The position numbers and the translations under genes are program-made. 64,000 nucleotides of DNA, from the NCBI GenBank assembly GCA_019054805.1, contig JAHQIY010000006.1, positions 6,634,001 to 6,698,000 of the forward strand. Reading direction: 5' to 3'. Source of the stretch: Brachionus manjavacas (taxonomy: Eukaryota > Rotifera > Eurotatoria > Ploima > Brachionidae). A model generated the notes under the pieces. The model was given only the letters and a program-made list of their open reading frames with translations. It had not been told where the DNA came from and did no database searches. Shown in pieces: positions 50,901 to 61,568 of this stretch (its first letter is position 1; each line of letters starts with the position of its first letter).

Positions 50901-53500
50901 TGTGCATAACTTTTCGAATCTTTGACCTTTTTTTGATCTGTAAAAGCCAAAGGCAAGAAAATTTCAAGATCTATCTAGTGGTATCTTCGGTTTTCCATAA
51001 TTCGAAAAATTCATTGCAAAAAACCTATCTGAAAAACGTCAAAAAATGGGTTTTTTGCTCTTTTTCGAAGTCGCCTAAAATCTTGTCCTTTTAACTTTTT
51101 GACTCCTGTAAATTGTATCATGTAGAACTTTTTGCGCTCTTGAATTTGAGCTATTAATCATTATCGTAGCTAAAAAATTGACCATTCTGCACTGACTTGA
51201 AAACTAAGTGACTGGTAATCACTTGCAAGTTTCCCATGTGCATAACTTTTCGAATCTTTGACCTTTTTTTGATCTGTAAAAGCCAAAGGCAAGAAAATTT
51301 CAAGATCTATCTAGTGGTATCTTCGGTTTTCCATAATTCGAAAAATTCATTGCAAAAAACCTATCTGAAAAACGTCAAAAAATGGGTTTTTGCTCTTTTT
51401 CGAAGTCGCCTAAAATCTTGTCCTTTTAACTTTTTTGACTCCTGTAAATTGTATCATGTAGAACTTTTTGCGCTCTTGAATTTGAGCTATTAATCATTAT
51501 CGTAGCTAAAAAATTGACCATTCTGCAGTGACTTGAAAACTAAGTGACTGGTAATCACTTGCAAGTTTCCCATGTGCATAACTTTTCGAATCTTTGACCT
51601 TTTTTTGATCTGTAAAAGCCAAAGGCAAGAAAATTTCAAGATCTATCTAGTGGTATCTTCGGTTTTCCATAATTCGAAAAATTCATTGCAAAAAACCTAT
51701 CTGAAAAACGTCAAAAAATGGGTTTTTGCTCTTTTTCGAAGTCGCCTAAAATCTTGTCCTTTTAACTTTTTTGACTCCTGTAAATTGTATCATGTAGAAC
51801 TTTTTGCGCTCTTGAATTTGAGCTATTAATCATTATCGTAGCTAAAAAATTGACCATTCTGCAGTGACTTGAAAACTAAGTGACTGGTAATCACTTGCAA
51901 GTTTCCCATGTGCATAACTTTTCGAATCTTTGACCTTTTTTTGATCTGTAAAAGCCAAAGGCAAGAAAATTTCAAGATCTATCTAGTGGTATCTTCGGTT
52001 TTCCATAATTCGAAAAATTCATTGCAAAAAACCTATCTGAAAAACGTCAAAAAATGGGTTTTTTGCTCTTTTTCGAAGTCGCCTAAAATCTTGTCCTTTT
52101 AACTTTTTGACTCCTGTAAATTGTATCATGTAGAACTTTTTGCGCTCTTGAATTTGAGCTATTAATCATTATCGTAGCTAAAAAATTGACCATTCTGCAG
52201 TGACTTGAAAACTAAGTGACTGGTAATCACTTGCAAGTTTCCCATGTGCATAACTTTTCGAATCTTTGACCTTTTTTTGATCTGTAAAAGCCAAAGGCAA
52301 GAAAATTTCAAGATCTATCTAGTGGTATCTTCGGTTTTCCATAATTCGAAAAATTCATTGCAAAAAACCTATCTGAAAAACGTCAAAAAATGGGTTTTTT
52401 GCTCTTTTTCGAAGTCGCCTAAAATCTTGTCCTTTTAACTTTTTTGACTCCTGTAAATTGTATCATGTAGAACTTTTTGCGCTCTTGAATTTGAGCTATT
52501 AATCATTATCGTAGCTAAAAAATTGACCATTCTGCAGTGACTTGAAAACTAAGTGACTGGTAATCACTTGCAAGTTTCCCATGTGCATAACTTTTCGAAT
52601 CTTTGACCTTTTTTTGATCTGTAAAAGCCAAAGGCAAGAAAATTTCAAGATCTATCTAGTGGTATCTTCGGTTTTCCATAATTCGAAAAATTCATTGCAA
52701 AAAACCTATCTGAAAAACGTCAAAAAATGGGTTTTTTGCTCTTTTTCGAAGTCGCCTAAAATCTTGTCCTTTTAACTTTTTTGACTCCTGTAAATTGTAT
52801 CATGTAGAACTTTTTGCGCTCTTGAATTTGAGCTATTAATCATTATCGTAGCTAAAAAATTGACCATTCTGCAGTGACTTGAAAACTAAGTGACTGGTAA
52901 TCACTTGCAAGTTTCCCATGTGCATAACTTTTCGAATCTTTGACCTTTTTTTGATCTGTAAAAGCCAAAGGCAAGAAAATTTCAAGATCTATCTAGTGGT
53001 ATCTTCGGTTTTCCATAATTCGAAAAATTCATTGCAAAAAACCTATCTGAAAAACGTCAAAAAATGGGTTTTTTGCTCTTTTTCGAAGTCGCCTAAAATC
53101 TTGTCCTTTTAACTTTTTTGACTCCTGTAAATTGTATCATGTAGAACTTTTTGCGCTCTTGAATTTGAGCTATTAATCATTATCGTAGCTAAAAAATTGA
53201 CCATTCTGCAGTGACTTGAAAACTAAGTGACTGGTAATCACTTGCAAGTTTCCCATGTGCATAACTTTTCGAATCTTTGACCTTTTTTTGATCTGTAAAA
53301 GCCAAAGGCAAGAAAATTTCAAGATCTATCTAGTGGTATCTTCGGTTTTCCATAATTCGAAAAATTCATTGCAAAAAACCTATCTGAAAAACGTCAAAAA
53401 ATGGGTTTTGCTCTTTTTCGAAGTCGCCTAAAATCTTGTCCTTTTAACTTTTTTGACTCCTGTAAATTGTATCATGTAGAACTTTTTGCGCTCTTGAATT
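27000..53500 (+). repeat. Homogenised core of the satellite array
   Basis: About 79 monomers are almost identical. Differences seen are mostly length changes in three T-runs: 6 or 7 T before GATCTG, 5 or 6 T after ATGGG, and 5 or 6 T before GACTCC. Rare substitutions include one loss of CTGCAG (CTGCACTGAC near 51188), TGGGTTTTGTGC near 44996 and GGATTTTGC near 38609. Limits are approximate, since homogeneity fades gradually. Confidence 0.85.
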
Positions 53501-56500
53501 TGAGCTATTAATCATTATCGTAGCTAAAAAATTGACCATTCTGCAGTGACTTGAAAACTAAGTGACTGGTAATCGCTTGCAAGTTTCCCATGTGCATAAC
53601 TTTTCGAATCTTTGACCTTTTTTGATCTGTAAAAGCCAAAGGCAAGAAAATTTCAAGATCTATCTAGTGGTATCTTCGGTTTTCCATAATTCGAAAAATT
53701 CATTGCAAAAAACCTATCTGAAAAACGTCAAAAAATGGGTTTTTTGCTCTTTTTCGAAGTCGCCTAAAATCTTGTCCTTTTAACTTTTTGACTCCTGTAA
53801 ATTGTATCATGTAGAACTTTTTGCGCTCTTGAATTTGAGCTATTAATCATTATCGTAGCTAAAAAATTGACCATTCTGCAGTGACTTGAAAACTAAGTGA
53901 CTGGTAATCACTTGCAAGTTTCCCATGTGCATAACTTTTCGAATCTTTGACCTTTTTTTGATCTGTAAAAGCCAAAGGCAAGAAAATTTCAAGATCTATC
54001 TAGTGGTATCTTCGGTTTTCCATAATTCGAAAAATTCATTGCAAAAAACCTATCTGAAAAACGTCAAAAAATGGGTTTTTTGCTCTTTTTCGAAGTCGCC
54101 TAAAATCTTGTCCTTTTAACTTTTTTGACTCCTGTAAATTGTATCATGTAGAACTTTTTGGCGCTCTTGAATTTGAGCCATTAATCATTATCGTAGCTAA
54201 AAAATTGACCATTCTGCAGTGACTTGAAAACTAAGTGACTGGTAATCGCTTGCAAGTTTCCCATGTGCATAACTTTTCGAATCTTTGACCTTTTTTGATC
54301 TGTAAAAGCCAAAGGCAAGAAAATTTCAAGATCTATCTAGTGGTATCTTCGGTTTTCCATAATTCGAAAAATTCATTGCAAAAAACCTATCTGAAAAACG
54401 TCAAAAAATGGGTTTTTGCTCTTTTTCGAAGTCGCCTAAAATCTTGTCCTTTTAACTTTTTTGACTCCTGTAAATTGTATCATGTAGAACTTTTTGCGCT
54501 CTTGAATTTGAGCTATTAATCATTATCGTAGCTAAAAAATTGACCATTCTGCAGTGACTTGAAAACTAAGTGACTGGTAATCACTTGCAAGTTTCCCATG
54601 TGCATAACTTTTCGAATCTTTGACCTTTTTTTGATCTGTAAAAGCCAAAGGCAAGAAAATTTCAAGATCTATCTAGTGGTATCTTCGGTTTTCCATAATT
54701 CGAAAAATTCATTGCAAAAAACCTATCTGAAAAACGTCAAAAAATGGGTTTTTTGCTCTTTTTCGAAGTCGCCTAAAATCTTGTCCTTTTAACTTTTTTG
54801 ACTCCTGTAAATTGTATCATGTAGAACTTTTTGCGCTCTTGAATTTGAGCTATTAATCATTATCGTAGCTAAAAAATTGACCATTCTGCAGTGACTTGAA
54901 AACTAAGTGACTGGTAATCACTTGCAAGTTTCCCATGTGCATAACTTTTCGAATCTTTGACCTTTTTTTGATCTGTAAAAGCCAAAGGCAAGAAAATTTC
55001 AAGATCTATCTAGTGGTATCTTCGGTTTTCCATAATTCGAAAAATTCATTGCAAAAAACCTATCTGAAAAACGTCAAAAAATGGGTTTTTGCTCTTTTTC
55101 GAAGTCGCCTAAAATCTTGTCCTTTTAACTTTTTTGACTCCTGTAAATTGTATCATGTAGAACTTTTTGCGCTCTTGAATTTGAGCTATTAATCATTATC
55201 GTAGCTAAAAAATTGACCATTCTGCAGTGACTTGAAAACTAAGTGACTGGTAATCACTTGCAAGTTTCCCATGTGCATAACTTTTCGAATCTTTGACCTT
55301 TTTTATTATCTGTAAAAGCCAAAGGCAAGAAAATTTCAAGATCTATCTAGTGGTATCTTCGGTTTTCCATAATTCGAAAAATTCATTGCAAAAAACCTAT
55401 CTGAAAAACGTCAAAAAATGGGCTTTTTGCTCTTTTTCGAAGTCGCCTAAAATCTTGTCCTTTTAACTTTTTTGACTCCTGTAAATTGTATCATGTAGAA
55501 CTTTTTGCGCTCTTGAATTTGAGCTATTAATCATTATCGTAGCTAAAAAATTGACCATTCTGCAGTGACTTGAAAACTAAGTGACTGGTAATCACTTGCA
55601 AGTTTCCCATGTGCATAACTTTTCGAATCTTTGACCTTTTTTGATCTGTAAAAGCCAAAGGCAAGAAAATTTCAAGATCTATCTAGTGGTATCTTCGGTT
55701 TTCCATAATTCGAAAAATTCATTGCAAAAAACCTATCTGAAAAACGTCAAAAAATGGGTTTTTTGCTCTTTTTCGAAGTCGCCTAAAATCTTGTCCTTTT
55801 AACTTTTTTGACTCCTGTAAATTGTATCATGTAGAACTTTTTGCGCTCTTGAATTTGAGCTATTAATCATTATCGTAGCTAAAAAATTGACCATTCTGCA
55901 GTGACTTGAAAACTAAGTGACTGGTAATCGCTTGCAAGTTTCCCATGTGCATAACTTTTCGAATCTTTGTCATTTTTTTAATCTGTAAAAGCCAAAGGCA
56001 AGAAAATTTCAAGATCTATCTAGTGGTATCTTCGGTTTTCCATAATTCGAAAAATTCATTGCAAAAAACCTATCTGAAAAACGTCAAAAAATGGGTTTTT
56101 TGCTCTTTTTCGAAGTCGCCTAAAATCTTGTCCTTTTAACTTTTTTGACTCCTGTAAATTGTATCATGTAGAACTTTTTGCGCTCTTGAATTTGAGCTAT
56201 TAATCATTATCGTAGCTAAAAAATTGACCATTCTGCAGTGACTTGAAAACTAAGTGACTGGTAATCACTTGCAAGTTTCCCATGTGCATAACTTTTCGAA
56301 TCTTTGACCTTTTTTGATCTGTAAAAGCCAAAGGCAAGAAAATTTCAAGATCTATCTAGTGGTATCTTCGGTTTTCCATAATTCGAAAAATTCATTGCAA
56401 AAAACCTATCTGAAAAACGTCAAAAAATGGGTTTTTTGCTCTTTTTCGAAGTCGCCTAAAATCTTGTCCTTTTAACTTTTTTGAAACCTTTAAATTGTAT

Positions 56501-59500
56501 CATGTAGAACTTTTTGGCGCTCTTGAATTTGAGCTATTAATCATTATCGTAGCTAAAAAATTGACCATTCTGCAGTGACTTGAAAACTAAGTGACTGGTA
56601 ATCACTTGCAAGTTTCCCATGTGCATAACTTTTCGAATCTTTGACCTTTTTTTGATCTGTAAAAGCCAAAGGCAAGAAAATTTCAAGATCTATCTAGTGG
56701 TATCTTCGGTTTTCCATAATTCGAAAAATTCATTGCAAAAAACCTATCTGAAAAACGTCAAAAAATGGGTTTTTTGCTCTTTTTCGAAGTCGCCTAAAAT
56801 CTTGTCCTTTTAACTTTTTTGACTCCTGTAAATTGTATCATGTAGAACTTTTTGCGCTCTTGAATTTGAGCTATTAATCATTATCGTAGCTAAAAAATTG
56901 ACCATTCTGCAGTGACTTGAAAACTAAGTGACTGGTAATCACTTGCAAGTTTCCCATGTGCATAACTTTTCGAATCTTTGACCTTTTTTTGATCTGTAAA
57001 AGCCAAAGGCAAGAAAATTTCAAGATCTATCTAGTGGTATCTTCGGTTTTCCATAATTCGAAAAATTCATTGCAAAAAACCTATCTGAAAAACGTCAAAA
57101 AATGGGTTTTTTGCTCTTTTTCGAAGTCGCCTAAAATCTTGTCCTTTTAACTTTTTTGACTCCTGTAAATTGTATCATGTAGAACTTTTTGCGCTCTTGA
57201 ATTTGAGCTATTAATCATTATCGTAGCTAAAAAATTGACCATTCTGCAGTGACTTGAAAACTAAGTGACTGGTAATCACTTGCAAGTTTCCCATGTGCAT
57301 AACTTTTCGAATCTTTGACATTTTTTTGATCTGTAAAAGCCAAAGGCAAGAAAATTTCAAGATCTATCTAGTGGTATCTTCGGTTTTCCATAATTCGAAA
57401 AATTCATTGCAAAAAACCTATCTGAAAAACGTCAAAAAATGGGTTTTTTGCTCTTTTTCGAAGTCGCCTAAAATCTTGTCCTTTTAACTTTTTTGACTCC
57501 TGTAAATTGTATCATGTAGAACTTTTTGCGCTCTTGAATTTGAGCTATTAATCATTATCGTAGCTAAAAAATTGACCATTCTGCAGTGACTTGAAAACTA
57601 AGTGACTGGTAATCACTTGCAAGTTTCCCATGTGCATAACTTTTCGAATCTTTGACATTTTTTGATCTGTAAAAGCCAAAGGCAAGAAAATTTCAAGATC
57701 TATCTAGTGGTATCTTCGGTTTTCCATAATTCGAAAAATTCATTGCAAAAAACCTATCTGAAAAACGTCAAAAAATGGGTTTTTTGCTCTTTTTCGAAGT
57801 CGCCTAAAATCTTGTCCTTTTAACTTTTTTGACTCCTGTAAATTGTATCATGTAGAACTTTTTGCGCTCTTGAATTTGAGCTATTAATCATTATCGTAGC
57901 TAAAAAATTGACCATTCTGCAGTGACTTGAAAACTAAGTGACTGGTAATCACTTGCAAGTTTCCCATGTGCATAACTTTTCGAATCTTTGACCTTTTTTT
58001 GATCTGTAAAAGCCAAAGGCAAGAAAATTTCAAGATCTATCTAGTGGTATCTTCGGTTTTCCATAATTCGAAAAATTCATTGCAAAAAACCTATCTGAAA
58101 AACGTCAAAAAATGGGTTTTTTGCTCTTTTTCGAAGTCGCCTAAAATCTTGTCCTTTTAACTTTTTTGACTCCTGTAAATTGTATCATGTAGAACTTTTT
58201 GCGCTCTTGAATTTGAGCTATTAATCATTATCGTAGCTAAAAAATTGACCATTCTGCAGTGACTTGAAAACTAAGTGACTGGTAATCACTTGCAAGTTTC
58301 CCATGTGCATAACTTTTCGAATCTTTGACCTTTTTTTGATCTGTAAAAGCCAAAGGCAAGAAAATTTCAAGATCTATCTAGTGGTATCTTCGGTTTTCCA
58401 TAATTCGAAAAATTCATTGCAAAAAACCTATCTGAAAAACGTCAAAAAATGGGTTTTTTGCTCTTCTTCGAAGTCGCCTAAAATCTTGTCCTTTTAACTT
58501 TTTGACTCCTGTAAATTGTATCATGTAGAACTTTTTGCGCTCTTGAATTTGAGCTATTAATCATTATCGTAGCTAAAAAATTGACCATTCTGCAGTGACT
58601 TGAAAACTAAGTGACTGGTAATCACTTGCAAGTTTCCCATGTGCATAACTTTTCGAATCTTTGACCTTTTTTTGATCTGTAAAAGCCAAAGGCAAGAAAA
58701 TTTCAAGATCTATCTAGTGGTATCTTCGGTTTTCCATAATTCGAAAAATTCATTGCAAAAAACCTATCTGAAAAACGTCAAAAAATGGGTTTTTTGCTCT
58801 TTTTCGAAGTCGCCTAAAATCTTGTCCTTTTAACTTTTTTGACTCCTGTAAATTGTATCATGTAGAACTTTTTGCGCTCTTGAATTTGAGCTATTAATCA
58901 TTATCGTAGCTAAAAAATTGACCATTCTGCAGTGACTTGAAAACTAAGTGACTGGTAATCACTTGCAAGTTTCCCATGTGCATAACTTTTCGAATCTTTG
59001 ACCTTTTTTTGATCTGTAAAAGCCAAAGGCAAGAAAATTTCAAGATCTATCTAGTGGTATCTTCGGTTTTCCATAATTCGAAAAATTCATTGCAAAAAAC
59101 CTATCTGAAAAACGTCAAAAAATGGGTTTTTTGCTCTTTTTCGAAGTCGCCTAAAATCTTGTCCTTTTAACTTTTTTGACTCCTGTAAATTGTATCATGT
59201 AGAACTTTTTGCGCTCTTGAATTTGAGCTATTAATCATTATCGTAGCTAAAAAATTGACCATTCTGCAGTGACTTGAAAACTAAGTGACTGGTAATCGCT
59301 TGCAAGTTTCCCATGTGCATAACTTTTCGAATCTTTGTCATTTTTTTAATCTGTAAAGGCCAAAGGCAAGAAAATTTCAAGATCTATCTAGTGGTATCTT
59401 CGGTTTTCCATAATTCGAAAAATTCATTGCAAAAAACCTATCTGAAAAACGTCAAAAAATGGGTTTTTTGCTCTTTTTCGAAGTCGCCTAAAATCTTGTC

Positions 59501-61567
59501 CTTTTAACTTTTTGACTCCTGTAAATTGTATCATGTAGAACTTTTTGCGCTCTTGAATTTGAGCTATTAATCATTATCGTAGCTAAAAAATTGACCATTC
59601 TGCAGTGACTTGAAAACTAAGTGACTGGTAATCGCTTGCAAGTTTCCCATGTGCATAACTTTTCGAATCTTTGTCTTTTTTTTGATCTGTAAAAGCCAAA
59701 GGCAAGAAAATTTCAAGATCTATCTAGTGGTATCTTCGGTTTTCCATAATTCGAAAAATTCATTGCAAAAAACCTATCTGAAAAACGTCAAAAAATGGGT
59801 TTTTTGCTCTTTTTCGAAGTCGCCTAAAATCTTGTCCTTTTAACTTTTTGACTCCTGTAAATTGTATCATGTAGAACTTTTTGCGCTCTTGAATTTGAGC
59901 TATTAATCATTATCGTAGCTAAAAAATTGACCATTCTGCAGTGACTTGAAAACTAAGTGACTGGTAATCACTTGCAAGTTTCCCATGTGCATAACTTTTC
60001 GAATCTTTGACCTTTTTTTGATCTGTAAAAGCCAAAGGCAAGAAAATTTCAAGATCTATCTAGTGGTATCTTCGGTTTTCCATAATTCGAAAAATTCATT
60101 GCAAAAAACCTATCTGAAAAACGTCAAAAAATGGGTTTTTTGCTCTTTTTCGAATTCGTTTAAAATCTTGTCCTTTTAACTTTTTTGACTCCTGTAAATT
60201 GTATCATGTAGAACTTTTTGCGCTCTTGAATTTGAGCTATTAATCATTATCGTAGCTAAAAAATTGACCATTCTGCAGTGACTTGAAAACTAAGTGACTG
60301 GTAATCACTTGCAAGTTTCCCATGTGCATAACTTTTCGAATCTTTGACCTTTTTTTGATCTGTAAAAGCCAAAGGCAAGAAAATTTCAAGATCTATCTAG
60401 TGGTATCTTCGGTTTTCCATAATTCGAAAAATTCATTGCAAAAAACCTATCTGAAAAACGTCAAAAAATGGGTTTTTTGCTCTTTTTCGAAGTCGCCTAA
60501 AATCTTGTCCTTTTAACTTTTTTGACTCCTGTAAATTGTATCATGTAGAACTTTTTGCGCTCTTGAATTTGAGCTATTAATCATTATCGTAGCTAAAAAA
60601 TTGACCATTCTGCAGTGACTTGAAAACTAAGTGACTGGTAATCACTTGCAAGTTTCCCATGTGCATAACTTTTCGAATCTTTGACCTTTTTTTGATCTGT
60701 AAAAGCCAAAGGCAAGAAAATTTCAAGATCTATCTAGTGGTATCTTCGGTTTTCCATAATTCGAAAAATTCATTGCAAAAAACCTATCTGAAAAACGTCA
60801 AAAAATGGGTTTTTAGCTCTTTTTCGAAGTAGACTAAAATCTTGTCCTTTTAACTTTTCGACTCCTGTAAATTGTATCATGTAGAACTTTTTGGCGCTCT
60901 TGAATTTGAGCCATTAATCATTATCGTAGCTAAAAAATTGACCATTCTGCAGTGACTTGAAAACTAAGTGACTGGTAATCGATTGCAAGTTTCCCATGTG
61001 CATAACTTTTCATATCTTTGTCATTTTTTTAATCTGTAAAAGCCAAAGGCAAGAAAATTTCAAGATCTATCTAGTGGTATCTTCGGTTTTCCATAATTCG
61101 AAAAATTCATTGCAAAAAACCTATCTGAAAAACGTCAAAAAATGGGTTTTTAGCTCTTTTTCGAAGTCGCCTAAAATCTTGTCCTTTTAACTTTTTTGAC
61201 TCCTGTAAATTGTGTCATGTAGAACTTTTTGCGCTCTTGAATTTGAGCTATTAATCATTATCGTAGCTAAAAAATTGACCATTCTGCAGTGACTTGAAAA
61301 CTAAGTGACTGGTAATCGCTTGCAAGTTTCGTATGTGCATAACTTTTCATATCTTTGACCTTATTTTGATCTGTAAAAGCCAAAGGCAAGAAAAATGCAA
61401 GATCTATCTAGTGGTATCTTCGGTTTTCCATAATTCGAAAAATTCATTGCAAAAAACCTATCTGAAAAACGTCAAAAAATGGGTTTTTTGCTCTTTTTCG
61501 AAGTCGCCTAAAATCTTGTCCTTTTAACTTTTTTGACTTTTGTAAATTGTATCATGTAGAACTTTTT
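53500..61567 (+). repeat. Right, divergent part of the satellite array
   Basis: Variants reappear: TAATCGCTTGC, GTCATTTTTTTAATCTG (55969, 59336, 61020), GGCGCTCTTG with GAGCCATT (54165, 60893), TTATTATCTG (55304), CATATCTTTG (61012, 61348) and GACTTTTGTAAATTG (61535). Several of these are also found in the left part but not in the core. Confidence 0.8.
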
Positions 61568-61568
61568 A
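61567..61568. other. Satellite orientation switch (inversion junction)
   Basis: The plus-oriented monomer stops after GTAGAACTTTTT and the next base begins ATCAAAAAAAGGTCAAAG, which is the reverse complement of a different point of the monomer. No inserted sequence lies between, and I see no clear microhomology. Confidence 0.95.

Larger units (their letters stand above)
8387..61567 (+). repeat. Tandem satellite array, ~337-bp monomer, ~158 copies, single orientation
   Basis: Every monomer contains the ordered landmarks CTGCAGTGACTTGAAAACTA, ACTTGCAAGT, CCCATGTGCATAACTTTTC, a T-run then GATCTGTAAAAGCC, AGATCTAT, ATAATTCGAAAAATT, AAAACGTCAAAAAATG, and GAGCTATTAATCATTATCGT. Spacing between successive CTGCAG sites is 335-338 bp; 53.18 kb divided by about 336.6 gives about 158 units. 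The array starts abruptly in mid-monomer at about 8387 (TCTTGAATTTGAG), directly against unique sequence, and stops at 61567, where orientation flips. No gene or mobile element interrupts it. A 337-bp unit is near two nucleosome repeats, which is typical of heterochromatic satellites. Each monomer carries a chance ORF of 60-90 codons; it shows no coding constraint. Confidence 0.98.

Noticed and set aside
8387-61567. CRISPR-like or repeat-spacer array
   Set aside because: The repeats are contiguous 337-bp units with no unique spacers, in a spliced eukaryotic genome.
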